Shown: positions 1 to 8,028, counted from the first letter of the stretch. The stretch is 64,000 nt of DNA from Rhizorhabdus dicambivorans (GCF_002355275.1 NZ_CP023449.1:1714001-1778000); one strand, 5' to 3'. Notes: generated by a model not told the origin, from the letters alone. Made by a program: numbers and translations.

Positions 1-83
1 TCGTTCCCAGGGAGAGGAGCAGCTACCTCCGTGTATCGCGCATTGCCAATCGGCCCGAATTCATTGACCAGTACAGCTTTCAT
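1..83 (-). CDS. NAD(P)H:quinone oxidoreductase-like protein (partial, N-terminus only)
   Basis: Only the first 27 codons lie in the window; the gene runs off the left edge. The minus strand opens with ATG at 83 after a good ribosome site (GAGGAAG). The peptide starts MKAVLVNEFGPIGN, the typical opening of zinc-free medium-chain dehydrogenase/reductases of the quinone oxidoreductase type, followed by the expected short strand (residues 16-20). It sits 39 bases downstream of the crotonase stop on the same strand, so it is probably the third gene of the sigma-54-dependent operon. Such enzymes reduce quinones or enoyl/unsaturated ketone substrates with NADPH. The exact substrate cannot be read from this fragment. 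The family call rests on the N-terminus alone. Confidence 0.6.
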   Translation of the reverse strand, partial: MKAVLVNEFGPIGNARYTEVAAPLPGN

Positions 84-122
84 CCCGTCTTCCTCGTCAG
101 CCTTTCCACGCGCTTGCGTTCG

Positions 123-902
123 TCAGTGCCCGAATTTCGATCCGTCGGGCTTGCGGCGCTCGGCGAAGCTGGCCGACAGCTCCTTGGCTTCATCAGTCCC
201 GAGATATTGGCGCAACAAAAGGTCGTGGGTCACCCGTGAGAGTCCGGCGACGCCACCGTGACGTGCGTTAAACGCGCCCTTGATCGACGCGAGGGCGAAG
301 GCGCCGCGATCAGCGACATCCAGGGCGAATTCCATGGTCTTCTGCTTGAGCTCCGCATCGGGAACGACGCGGTTTATAAGTCCGATGGACTGAGCTTCGG
401 CGGCGCTCAGCTTGATGTTGGTATACCACATCTCCTTCGCCTTCTTCTTGCCGACGAGGTCCTCGAGGTACCAGGTGCCATAACCCGCATCGAACGAGCC
501 CATCATCGGACCGACCTGTCGGAACACCGCGCTTTCCTTGGCGATCGTGAGATCACAAACCATTTGAAGGACGTTGCCGCCGCCGACCGCAAATCCATTC
601 ACGCTGGCAATGACGGGCTTCTGTAGCCGATCGATCGCTTCGTACATCTCTAGCGTCGGCAGCACGCCAGCATAGAGATTGGTATCTTCCATCCCGTCCT
701 TGCGGCCGCCGATGCAGAAGAACTTGTCGCCGGCGCCGGTAAGGACAACCACGCGGGTCCTCGTTTCCCGACGAATTTGCTCGATGCAGTCCCGCAGCTC
801 ATGGCACATGGTTTCAGTGAACATGTTCCCGTCGTCAGGGCGATTGAGGGTGATAACGCCGACCGGCCCAACCTCTTCGTAAAGAATCTCGGTAAAGCTC
901 AT
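123..902 (-). CDS. Crotonase-superfamily enzyme of the MenB/BadI ring-forming/ring-opening type
   Basis: A 259-residue cytoplasmic enzyme acting on an acyl-CoA. The oxyanion-hole segments are present: FCIGGRKDG near residue 62 and FAVGGGNVLQM near 103. The segment VGPMMGSFDAGYG near 130, followed by KKKAKEMWY, is the signature of 1,4-dihydroxy-2-naphthoyl-CoA synthase (MenB) and of the related 2-ketocyclohexanecarboxyl-CoA hydrolase (BadI), and it keeps the Ser and Asp of GSFD used in (retro-)Dieckmann chemistry. The GDQ found after FCxGG in those two families is GRK here, so the substrate is probably different. There is no menaquinone context; the neighbours are a CoA-transferase and an oxidoreductase, which fits opening of an alicyclic beta-keto acyl-CoA. 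ATG at 902 follows a GGAGAAG site. It lies 25 bases after the CoA-transferase gene, in one operon. Superfamily certain; function inferred. Confidence 0.82.
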   Translation of the reverse strand: MSFTEILYEEVGPVGVITLNRPDDGNMFTETMCHELRDCIEQIRRETRTRVVVLTGAGDKFFCIGGRKDGMEDTNLYAGVLPTLEMYEAIDRLQKPVIASVNGFAVGGGNVLQMVCDLTIAKESAVFRQVGPMMGSFDAGYGTWYLEDLVGKKKAKEMWYTNIKLSAAEAQSIGLINRVVPDAELKQKTMEFALDVADRGAFALASIKGAFNARHGGVAGLSRVTHDLLLRQYLGTDEAKELSASFAERRKPDGSKFGH

Positions 903-927
903 TATATCTTCTCCAGCGTCGTTCTAA

Positions 928-2127
928 TCATGCCGTCAGGCCGGTTGTGGCCAGCGCCACATACTCTTTCGAATGTTGGCCGAGGCGGGGCGGGGCCGAA
1001 CAGGGCGTCGCGATCTTACCGTCTATGCGTATTCCCAGCCCAATCTGCGGGACCTGGCGTTCGCCATCGCGAAGCGTGAAAAGAAAGCCGCGGTCGTGCA
1101 GCGCCGTGTCCGCCGCAAGGTCCTCTACGCTGTTGATGGGGCCAGCCGGCACGCGAGCAGATGCGAAGATTGCGAGCCAATGGTCTCGCGATTCCGTGAG
1201 GAGAATGGCCTGAATTCTCTGGACGATCTCCGTTCGACAGTCTCGCCTGGCGGCGTTGCTGTGGAATTCGGGCCGCGCGCCAAAGCCAGGATCTCCCATA
1301 GCCTGCCAGAAGCGACGCCAGATGGCGTCGTTCCCGAGGCCCAGAGTGAGCGGCTGATCGCTGGTCTCGAACTGCTGGTATATTGCGATGACGCTGTCAG
1401 TGCCGCCGGACCTGACAGGAGCTTCCCCGGCCCCAAGATAGGGAGAGACACGGCAGCACAGAAATCGCGTCATGCTTTCAACGAGACTGACGTCGATCAG
1501 ATGGCCTTTCCCCGTGCGCATCCGGTCGAACAATGCGGTGACGGTCGCCATCGCCGCATCCTGCCCCGCGAGCATGTCGGCGGCAGGGGCCCCAACCTTC
1601 TGGGGCGGCCCAGCGGGATCCCCTGTAATGTCCATGATACCAGAATAGCCTTCCGCGATCAGATCGTAGCACGTCAGGTCCGATCGCTGACCGGTCAGTC
1701 CGAAGCCGGTTATGGACGTGAAGATTATGTCGGGCCGCAACTGCGTAAAGCTCTCGTAATCCAGTCCCAGCTTCCTTTGCGCTGCCGGCGGTTGATTGGT
1801 GATAACCACGTCAGCCAGACGCGCCAGGTTGCGAAGGACCTCGCGGTCCTTGCTGTCCTGTAAGTCGAGAACGACGCTCTTCTTGTTGCGGTTGACGGCG
1901 GTGAACCACAACGATTCGCCCTCGAGAAACGGTGGACCCCATTTGCGCGCATCGTCGCCGTCGGGCCTCTCGATCTTGATGATCTCCGCGCCGAAGTCCG
2001 ACAGCAACATCGAAGCATACGGGCCCGCAATGGAGGTCGTCAGATCAAGAACCCTGATACCCGACAGGAATGTGAAGCCCTCCCCCGCATCGACAACCGG
2101 CAATACCTCCATTGGTCGCGGATCCAT
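928..2127 (-). CDS. CaiB/BaiF family (type III) CoA-transferase
   Basis: About 399 residues, the usual length for formyl-CoA transferase/CaiB relatives. The N-terminus has the family hallmark: GIRVLDLTTSIAGPYASMLL, then DFGAEIIKIERPDGDDARKWGPP, which contains the CoA-binding region. VNRNKKSVVLDL follows, and a SITGFG block lies in the middle. Such enzymes move CoA between a donor thioester and a carboxylic acid, activating the acid for catabolism. I chose ATG 2127, which is preceded by GAGGTGGGA; an upstream TTG at 2148 and a downstream ATG at 2112 are also possible. An exact sigma-54 promoter lies at 2199-2214, so this is the first gene of the operon with the crotonase and the oxidoreductase. 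Family certain; substrate unknown. Confidence 0.88.
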   Translation of the reverse strand: MDPRPMEVLPVVDAGEGFTFLSGIRVLDLTTSIAGPYASMLLSDFGAEIIKIERPDGDDARKWGPPFLEGESLWFTAVNRNKKSVVLDLQDSKDREVLRNLARLADVVITNQPPAAQRKLGLDYESFTQLRPDIIFTSITGFGLTGQRSDLTCYDLIAEGYSGIMDITGDPAGPPQKVGAPAADMLAGQDAAMATVTALFDRMRTGKGHLIDVSLVESMTRFLCCRVSPYLGAGEAPVRSGGTDSVIAIYQQFETSDQPLTLGLGNDAIWRRFWQAMGDPGFGARPEFHSNAARRDCRTEIVQRIQAILLTESRDHWLAIFASARVPAGPINSVEDLAADTALHDRGFLFTLRDGERQVPQIGLGIRIDGKIATPCSAPPRLGQHSKEYVALATTGLTA

Positions 2128-2198
2128 TCCCACCTCGCCTAACTCCAATGCCAGTTTCTGGCTCTGCCGATCGCACGACGAGCGATCCAGGCTGGCTC

Positions 2199-2214
2199 TG
2201 CAAGCTGCATGCCA
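2199..2214 (-). promoter_or_regulatory. Sigma-54 (-24/-12) promoter of the CoA-transferase operon
   Basis: Read on the minus strand the site is TGGCATGCAGCTTGCA. It matches the sigma-54 consensus TGGCAYRNNNNTTGCW at every fixed position, with GG and GC exactly 12 bases apart. Transcription would begin near 2187, about 60 bases before the chosen ATG of the CoA-transferase. A sigma-54 activator gene lies 1.4 kb away at 3542-5251 and is the obvious regulator. Confidence 0.85.
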
Positions 2215-2376
2215 TTCGATCCGAACGAAGCGACCGATCGCGGTTATGGGGTGATTTGAGGCGCGCCGGTAATCAGAACCGGTTGCTTGTATCCCTCCCG
2301 GCCAATGCGTGCTGGGGACTGTATTTCTGGAGAACAGCTTGCGAACTAGCCCCGCGAGAGCCCCTCGCGCAATCTT

Positions 2377-3039
2377 TCAAGCGTCTTTCGGCTCCTCCGC
2401 TCCCGGTGTCCGAAGCCGTATTCCATCCATGAGCAAGGACATGGACTGTCGAATGAAATGCCTTTGAAGCGTGGCGTCATCAGACTGTCGGCCAAAAACA
2501 GTCTCAATGGTGTGGCGCGCTTTGAATAACATGTCTACCGCGCCCATCACGTATAGATAAAAGACCATAGGGTCGATCTCCCGGAATACCCCTTGAGCGC
2601 GGCCCTGTTCAAGAATATCGCGCTGGATTTCCACCGCAGGCCGAAGCAACCGGTTCACAATTTCATCCCGAGACTGGGTACTGCTGCGGCGCAAAAGTTC
2701 TGCGGTTAATGGTAAAAGATAAGGATGCTTGGCCCACGCTTTCACCATTCCCGTCAAGTGGCGTTCAAGCCTAATTTCGGGCGGATCATTGCGTTCGCGT
2801 TGCTTCTCCGATGGCTTCGTGATGAGCGCCTGGTCTTCGTCGAGGATTGCAAGCAGCATCTCCTCCCGGCCGCCGAAATAATAGCTGACCAGAGCAATAT
2901 TCTTACCGGAACGTTTGGCGACCTCAGTGAGTGTAAATTGCGATCCGCCTCGCTCACCCAACAGGCTGCGTGCAGCCTTGAGGATAGCGCTCTTACCTTC
3001 GGGACGCTTTTCTGAGGATCGTGGCGGCTTGGTTGCCAT
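2377..3039 (-). CDS. TetR/AcrR family transcriptional regulator
   Basis: About 220 residues. The N-terminal helix-turn-helix is clear: KSAILKAARSLLGERG, then FTLTEVAKRSGKNIALVSYYFGGREEML, which is the TetR fold with its YYF recognition helix. The rest is an all-helical ligand-binding and dimerisation domain. I prefer ATG 3039 (MATKPPRSSEKRP) over an upstream start at 3093, which adds a basic stretch unrelated to the family. The gene is transcribed in the same direction as the CoA-transferase operon but ends 250 bases upstream of it, so it has its own promoter. The position suggests a repressor of the acyl-CoA operon, responding to a CoA thioester or free acid; this is inference. Confidence 0.87.
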   Translation of the reverse strand: MATKPPRSSEKRPEGKSAILKAARSLLGERGGSQFTLTEVAKRSGKNIALVSYYFGGREEMLLAILDEDQALITKPSEKQRERNDPPEIRLERHLTGMVKAWAKHPYLLPLTAELLRRSSTQSRDEIVNRLLRPAVEIQRDILEQGRAQGVFREIDPMVFYLYVMGAVDMLFKARHTIETVFGRQSDDATLQRHFIRQSMSLLMDGIRLRTPGAEEPKDA

Positions 3040-3541
3040 GAAGAATGCTGACCCTGATTTCTTGGAACGACGGAACAGTGCATAGCGTAACATGCCCGCA
3101 TAGCTAATTCGGACGTATCAAGAATCCCTCCCCGCCGGAGATATTTTCAATGCGTATCCATCGTAGCATGTGCGAACCAACTCCACCATGCCCGTCGCCT
3201 TGACCTCCTCTGAGGATCACCACGCAACTGCCGATCTCCGTAGCTTCATATGCCCTCCTCATTTTGCCTTGCGGAGTCCGGCTAACGTGCGGACCCGACT
3301 CGTGCTTTGTCGGGGGCGATGGAAATGCGCGGGAAATGACCTGCCCATCGAAGGCTCGGAGCAAGCAATCCGACAAAGACAGCCTTTCGAATTTTAGAAA
3401 GCTACGTAAAATCAGTCAGTAAGCTCATAGGCTGTCTTCCGTGGCTACACGCAGCCTTGACGGACATTAAAAAAATTTTTAATAGCAGAGCAGGGCCATC
3501 GCGCCGGTGAAGGCGCTCACTAGGGCCAGAGAGGATCACGT
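3040..3541. other. 502-base intergenic region between TetR and sigma-54 activator genes
   Basis: This holds the divergent promoters of the TetR gene and the sigma-54 activator. An open frame of 90 codons on the minus strand (3104-3376) resembles no family I know and has a weak start. A perfect Shine-Dalgarno sequence (AGGAGGG) near 3250 precedes only a ten-codon frame on the minus strand. Otherwise I recognise nothing here apart from the candidate promoter at 3457-3485. Confidence 0.5.
3457..3485 (+). promoter_or_regulatory. Possible sigma-70 promoter of the sigma-54 activator gene
   Basis: TTGACG at 3457-3462 is followed after 17 bases by TAATAG (3480-3485), inside an A/T-rich run. Transcription would start about 50 bases before ATG 3542. 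The -10 match is only fair, so this is a weak call. Confidence 0.35.
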
Positions 3542-5251
3542 ATGTCGTCCACGATGGCGAGGTCGCTGCCGACCGAAATTCCAGATGTCGATCCAGATGG
3601 AGCTGTGTCACGAAAGCCCGGCCTCGTCGTTCTGTCCTCCGGCGGGGAGGTTGTGCATTCTGTAGGTCTCGGCAAGCAGTCTGCGATCCAAGCACTTGTG
3701 CGCGACCCGGAGTGGGTGGCCAGCATCCGGGGGGGCCGGCTCGTCGCGATGACCGTCAACGGTTCCAAGCTCGTCCTCCTGTGGACGGACTTGACAGATG
3801 GCGCGATGTTGACAGTGAGCGAAGCGCCTGGCGACACCGTTCTAGAGTTCATTCACTCTGTCGATTTCGCCTACGACATTTTTGAACATCTGTTGAGTAA
3901 CCCGTTCGATGCCATGACGGTTGTCGATACTGATGCCATCGTTCGCTTCATTTCACCCATCCACGAGAACTTCTTCCGCCAGCGCCACGGCGAAGGCTAC
4001 GGGCGCCCGGTGCAGAAAATGATTGAAAACACCAGGCTGCATCAGGTGGTTCAAAGCGGAAAGGCGGAAGTGGGGCATATTCAGCGGATGAATGGCTCCA
4101 ACCGGGTGGTGAGCCGGACGCCGATCTATCGCGGCAAGAAAATTGTCGGCGCCATTGGACGGATCATGTTCAAAGGGCCCGAACAGCTTGAGAAGCTTAA
4201 TCAGGAAATTAATTCGCTCGAGAGCGAAGTCAAGTTCTACCGACGCGAAGCCGAGGCGATGCGTCGCAATGAATATGGTCTCGAGAGTATCATTGGATCC
4301 AGCCGCAGTATCAGTGATCTCAAGAATGATATCGTACGCATTGCACCTCTCGATGTGCCTGTGCTGGTCTGTGGCGAAAGCGGTTCCGGCAAGGAGCTTG
4401 TCGCCCAAGCGCTGCACAGAATTAGTTCACGACGCAATAACAATATGATCATGATTAATGCGGCTGCGCTGCCTTCTACCCTCGTGGAGAGCGAGTTGTT
4501 CGGCTACTCGGCCGGCGCGTTCACTGGAGCTCATCAAAAGGGCCACCCAGGAAAGTTCGAGCAGGCGAATGGAGGTTCTTTATTTCTCGATGAGATTGGC
4601 GATATGCCGCTCGACGTTCAGGCCAAGCTGCTACGAGTGCTTCAAGACGGGTCTGTCGAAAAATTAGGTAGCACGAGATCGATAAAGGTCGATTTCCGGC
4701 TCATTTCGGCAACTAACCGCAATCTTGAGGAAATGATCCGTGAAAACGATTTCCGGCTAGATCTCTACTATCGGATAAGCCCGGTTGTGCTGCATGTGCC
4801 TCCCCTCCGTGACCGTCTCGAAGACATACCAGCGCTTGCCGATGAATTTCTCAGGAACTTCGCGGAGCGTCATGATCGTCCAGTCTGCAGCCTCAGTGCA
4901 GAAGTGATTTCGCTCCTTCAGTCCCATAACTGGCCTGGGAATGTGCGGCAGTTGAAGCACGAGGTCGAGCGAGCTGCAATTTTCAGCAATGGCGGCGTCA
5001 TAGAGGCCCATCTCCTGCAGCGCTCACTACATGGTGGAGGTCTGGCGGCGATTCCCGATCGGCCGATCGCTGGAGTTGCTGCCTCCAATGACCTCCAGCT
5101 CAAGGACCATATGCAGAAGGTCGAGGATGTGGTCATCGAAAACGCTATGCAGCGTCTAAATGGAAACAAGAAGAGAGTGGCAGAGGAGCTGGGGATCTCA
5201 CGCTCCTACCTATACAAAAAGCTGGCAGGAATTGGTGTTGATCTTAATTAA
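3542..5251 (+). CDS. PAS-containing sigma-54-dependent transcriptional activator (AAA+, Fis-type HTH)
   Basis: A 569-residue enhancer-binding protein. Residues 1-110 form an uncharacterised N-terminal domain. A PAS-like sensor follows (about 120-225, FDAMTVVDTDAIVRFISP), then a coiled-coil linker (EQLEKLNQEINSLESEV). The AAA+ domain has Walker A GESGSGKE near 278, the sigma-54 contact loop GAFTGA near 325, Walker B LFLDEIGD and the R-finger region. A C-terminal helix-turn-helix (KKRVAEELGISRSYLYKKL) ends the protein. There is no receiver domain, so activity is probably set by a ligand through the PAS domain, as in regulators of aromatic and alicyclic acid catabolism. A GAGAGGA site precedes the ATG. 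The exact sigma-54 promoter at 2199-2214 is its likely target. Confidence 0.92.
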   Translation: MSSTMARSLPTEIPDVDPDGAVSRKPGLVVLSSGGEVVHSVGLGKQSAIQALVRDPEWVASIRGGRLVAMTVNGSKLVLLWTDLTDGAMLTVSEAPGDTVLEFIHSVDFAYDIFEHLLSNPFDAMTVVDTDAIVRFISPIHENFFRQRHGEGYGRPVQKMIENTRLHQVVQSGKAEVGHIQRMNGSNRVVSRTPIYRGKKIVGAIGRIMFKGPEQLEKLNQEINSLESEVKFYRREAEAMRRNEYGLESIIGSSRSISDLKNDIVRIAPLDVPVLVCGESGSGKELVAQALHRISSRRNNNMIMINAAALPSTLVESELFGYSAGAFTGAHQKGHPGKFEQANGGSLFLDEIGDMPLDVQAKLLRVLQDGSVEKLGSTRSIKVDFRLISATNRNLEEMIRENDFRLDLYYRISPVVLHVPPLRDRLEDIPALADEFLRNFAERHDRPVCSLSAEVISLLQSHNWPGNVRQLKHEVERAAIFSNGGVIEAHLLQRSLHGGGLAAIPDRPIAGVAASNDLQLKDHMQKVEDVVIENAMQRLNGNKKRVAEELGISRSYLYKKLAGIGVDLN

Positions 5252-5584
5252 TCGACCTCATTTGTGGATTGTTTGCGACGGTCAGTGTAAGATATTCCCT
5301 GTAGCTCTCCAAGAATGGATGCTGCGGGCATTGTGGCTACTTAATAACGTGCCGACTTATAGACATTGGACGCGACATTCTTAGGGACGATGCGCTCGGA
5401 GCAGTGCTAATGATCGCGCATGTTTCAGCAAGATTTCCAGCGCCGCGTCATTAACTATTCAGGTGGACTGGAGTACGCACGTAGCTAGTAAAATTTATCA
5501 GTGAAGTGAGCTGATGAATATTGGTGAAAATGTATGAGCGGGCGTAAACAAGCTGCTCGCCGGTTGAAGAGTGTCGTACGGCGA
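5252..5584. other. Intergenic stretch, no gene recognised
   Basis: About 330 bases of relatively A/T-rich sequence between the sigma-54 activator and the LysR remnant. Short frames are full of stops and none resembles a known family. No clear terminator hairpin follows the activator gene. It is probably decayed sequence belonging with the adjacent pseudogene. Confidence 0.4.
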
Positions 5585-5947
5585 GATTTTTATCAATTGG
5601 AGACCTTTCTTAAGTCGCTGAAACTCGAAGTTTCGTCGATGCAGCAAGGCAGCTTGGAATAAGCCAACCGGCCGTCAGCCAAGCGATTGCGCGTAATTAC
5701 TGGCTTTCTGCCGGCCGTAGATGGGGGAGCGAACATTCAGGAACGACTCTGGGTGGAACCTCTCGTCGCCGTCCTACCTGCAGATCATCCGCTCGCTGTT
5801 CGAAAAGGGGTACGTTGGACGGACCTTGCCTCCTTGCCGCTTATTTTGAGGTCATATCACGGCCAGGCGGTTGGCGCTGCGGGACGAGCATCAGCCCTAT
5901 CTGGCGTATCACCGCAACCACGTCTGGATGCGGAGTTAGGCAAGTAG
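5585..5947 (+). pseudogene. LysR-family regulator remnant (frameshifted, internally deleted)
   Basis: Three pieces of a LysR protein lie in order in different frames. From 5585 one frame reads DFYQLETFLKSLKL, the usual LysR N-terminus. From 5641 a second frame gives AARQLGISQPAVSQAIAR, the DNA-recognition helix. From about 5699 a third frame gives GFLPAVDGGANIQERLWVEP, then PADHPLAVRKGVRWTDLASLPLIL, a piece of the effector-binding domain. The linker and the first half of the effector domain (over 100 residues) are missing, and the C-terminus is lost. The gene cannot make a working regulator. A LysR gene once here could have controlled a neighbouring operon that is now gone. Confidence 0.8.
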
Positions 5948-6277
5948 GAAAGCGGGAAAGCTTGCGGGATCCGAGAGCGATCAAAAGGTGCTGCTCGACC
6001 AAGCGTGATATGGCTTGAGTGACGGTACTTCTTGAGGTGTCGCGAGTGCATCGCGGACTCCCCGCATGCGAAGTTATCGGGCAATTGGTGTCGATAGATG
6101 GCGAAATCGAAAATATTTTTTACCGGCTATTTTCCGTTTAAAATCAAAAGTGTAACTTTTTGACGGCCCGCGCGTCGGCTTTTACCTGTCGCCGTTGGCT
6201 TCTTTTTCGAGTTTTTCAATGATTTATGATGGAGTTAATCAATCGAATGGGAATGAGGGCGCCTGGCCGGCCTCCCT
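5948..6277. other. A/T-rich junction between accessory segment and core-like DNA
   Basis: 330 bases with no recognisable gene. It contains an A/T-rich patch (about 6105-6160, with runs of A and T) and marks the change from the less G+C-rich left segment to the high-G+C sequence that follows. I see no tRNA, integrase gene or direct-repeat attachment site here. Confidence 0.4.
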
Positions 6278-6721
6278 TTATCTGAGCGCGTCGGTGAGCC
6301 GTAGCAGCAGGGCCGTGACGGCCTGGTAATCGAGCGGTGCCGCGGCTTTGCGAAGCCGCGTCTCCGCATCGGCCACGATATCGGTCGCCGCCTCCAGGGC
6401 CCGGAGCCCCTCCACCGTCATTTCGGTCCTGCGGACGCGTCCATGTTCGGGGTGGGGGCTGCGCGTGATGAGGCCTGCCTTCTCCAGCGTGACGAGTATC
6501 GCCTGCATCGTTTGCGGCGTGACGAACGCATGGCGTGCGAGCGACGCATTGGATGCCCCCGGTTCGATCTTCAGACAGGCAAGGACCGCATATTGCGGCG
6601 TGGTCAGGCCGATCCCGCGCAGGTCGGCGTCCATGCGCGTGCGCAGGGCATGCTGCGCCTGCTTAAGCGTGAATCCGATCGTCGCATAAGGGGCGCTTTC
6701 GGGCGCAGCCGGGTTTGACAT
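6278..6721 (-). CDS. MarR family transcriptional regulator
   Basis: 147 residues, normal for MarR. The winged helix is visible: LTTPQYAVLACLKIEPGASNASLARHAFVTPQTMQAILVTLEKAGLI, then the wing TRSPHPEHGRVRRTEMTVEG. ATG 6721 lies back-to-back with the VOC gene at 6787, with only 65 bases between. That gap carries repeated and inverted sequences suited to a MarR dimer (see 6723-6770). The likely role is a repressor of itself and the VOC gene, released by a small ligand; this is inference from the arrangement. Family certain, ligand unknown. Confidence 0.9.
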   Translation of the reverse strand: MSNPAAPESAPYATIGFTLKQAQHALRTRMDADLRGIGLTTPQYAVLACLKIEPGASNASLARHAFVTPQTMQAILVTLEKAGLITRSPHPEHGRVRRTEMTVEGLRALEAATDIVADAETRLRKAAAPLDYQAVTALLLRLTDALR

Positions 6722-6722
6722 G

Positions 6723-6770
6723 TCAGGGCCCTTATATATATCAGCTCCCTTATATTATCACCTGATGACA
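6723..6770. promoter_or_regulatory. Probable operator between divergent MarR and VOC genes
   Basis: CCCTTATAT occurs twice (6729-6737 and 6747-6755), 18 bases apart. TCAGG at 6724-6728 is inverted as CCTGA at 6761-6765. Spacing of nearly two helical turns and the A/T-rich cores fit a MarR-type operator overlapping both promoters. Confidence 0.5.
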
Positions 6771-6786
6771 GGAAGGGAACCCAGCC

Positions 6787-7173
6787 ATGCCGCATCTGAT
6801 CGGACCCGATTTCATCGGCATCCAGACCGAGGATCTCGAAGCCGCGCGGACATTCTATACCGAAATCGTGGGACTGAAGGCCGCGCCCTCCAGCCCGCCG
6901 GGAGCGATCCTGTTCGATACCCGGCCGATCCCGTTCGCCGTCCGCACGCCGGTCGTCGATCTGGGGGAGACGGATCGACTGGGCTGGGGGATCGCGATCT
7001 GGTTCGGCTGCGACGACGCCGATGCGCTCCATGCGCATCTCGTCGAGCAGGGCATCGACATCGAGTTCCCGCCGAAGGATGGGCCGTTCGGCCGCTACTT
7101 CGCGTTCCGCGATCCGTTCGGTTACACGATCACGGCCCATACGGTCGCTCCGCCGCGATCGACAGGCGCGTGA
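6787..7173 (+). CDS. VOC family protein (glyoxalase/bleomycin-resistance/dioxygenase fold)
   Basis: 128 residues with the paired beta-alpha-beta-beta-beta modules of the vicinal oxygen chelate family. It begins LIGPDFIGIQTEDLEAARTFYTEIVGL and ends with the second-module signature FAFRDPFGYTITAHT. An ATG after GGAAGGGAA at 6770-6778 gives a good start. Members are metal-dependent isomerases, dioxygenases or drug-binding proteins; which one this is cannot be told. It is transcribed away from the MarR gene, suggesting inducible control by that regulator. Confidence 0.85.
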   Translation: MPHLIGPDFIGIQTEDLEAARTFYTEIVGLKAAPSSPPGAILFDTRPIPFAVRTPVVDLGETDRLGWGIAIWFGCDDADALHAHLVEQGIDIEFPPKDGPFGRYFAFRDPFGYTITAHTVAPPRSTGA

Positions 7174-7207
7174 GGGGCTGACGGCCGGGATCACATCCGA
7201 AATCATC

Positions 7208-7241
7208 GGAGCCGGCGGACGGTCGCCCGTCCACCGGCTCC
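7208..7241. terminator. Strong hairpin between convergent VOC and SDR genes
   Basis: GGAGCCGG at 7208-7215 pairs with CCGGCTCC at 7234-7241, with an inner GGACGG/CCGTCC stem. It lies 35 bases after the VOC stop and 31 bases from the SDR stop on the other strand, so it could end transcription from both sides. There is no U-run, so Rho-independent action is uncertain. Confidence 0.5.
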
Positions 7242-7272
7242 ATGTCGGCCGGGCCGTCTGTCTATCGGGGCG

Positions 7273-8028
7273 TCAGATGGTCTGGCCGCCCGACACCTCG
7301 ATCCGCTGGCCGGTCACCCAGCGATTGGCCGGGCCGAGCAGGCCGGCGACCATCGGCCCGATATCGTCGGGCACGCCGACCCGGCCCAGCGCGGTCATCT
7401 GTGCGAACTGGTCGTTGAGATCGGGCATGTCGCGCACCGCGCCGCCCAGAAAGTCGGTCTCGATCGCGCCGGGGGCGACCGTGTTGGCGGTGATGCCCCG
7501 GCTGCCCAGTTCCTTGGCCATGTAGAGGGTCAGTATCTCGATCGCGCCCTTGGCCGCCGAATAGGCCGAGAAGCCGGGGAAGGAGATGCGGGTCAGGCCC
7601 GACGAGAAGTTGATGATGCGCCCGCCATCGGCAAGGATCGGCAACAGCGCCTGGGTCAGGAAGAACACGCCCTTCACATGGGTATCGAACAGCGCGTCGA
7701 ACTGCGCCTCGGTTGTCTCCATCAGGCTCGCCATCTCGCCCTGGCCGGCATTGTTGACGAGATGGTCGAAGCTGTCGCGGCCCCATAGGTCCTTGAGCAC
7801 CGACCGGACCTTCTGCGCGAAGGCCGGGAAGGTGGAGATGTCCGTCACGTCGAGCTGCAGCGCGACGGCTTTCCGGCCGAGCGCCTCGATCTCGCCGACC
7901 ACCGCGTTCGCGGCGTCCGCGCCGCTGCGATAGGTCAGGATCACGTCGCCGCCCTGCTTCGCGATGCTGAGCGCGGTGTTGCGGCCTAGCCCGCGGCTGC
8001 CGCCGGTGATGATCGAGATGTTGGTCAT
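7273..8028 (-). CDS. SDR family NAD(P)-dependent oxidoreductase
   Basis: 251 residues, a classical short-chain dehydrogenase. It has the cofactor motif TGGSRGLG near residue 8, NNAG near 92, a Ser in the INFSSG strand, and the catalytic pair YSAAKG near 158. The C-terminus has WVTGQRIEVSGGQTI. The start at ATG 8028 (MTNISIITGG) is fixed by AAGGAGG seven bases upstream; the longer open frame above it is not real. It is divergent from the AraC-type regulator at 8231, with 200 bases between, so that regulator probably controls it. Substrate not predictable. Confidence 0.92.
   Translation of the reverse strand: MTNISIITGGSRGLGRNTALSIAKQGGDVILTYRSGADAANAVVGEIEALGRKAVALQLDVTDISTFPAFAQKVRSVLKDLWGRDSFDHLVNNAGQGEMASLMETTEAQFDALFDTHVKGVFFLTQALLPILADGGRIINFSSGLTRISFPGFSAYSAAKGAIEILTLYMAKELGSRGITANTVAPGAIETDFLGGAVRDMPDLNDQFAQMTALGRVGVPDDIGPMVAGLLGPANRWVTGQRIEVSGGQTI

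Noticed and set aside
3104-3376. 90-codon minus-strand frame between TetR and the sigma-54 activator
   Set aside because: No similarity recognised, weak start, in a promoter region. Not listed as a gene.
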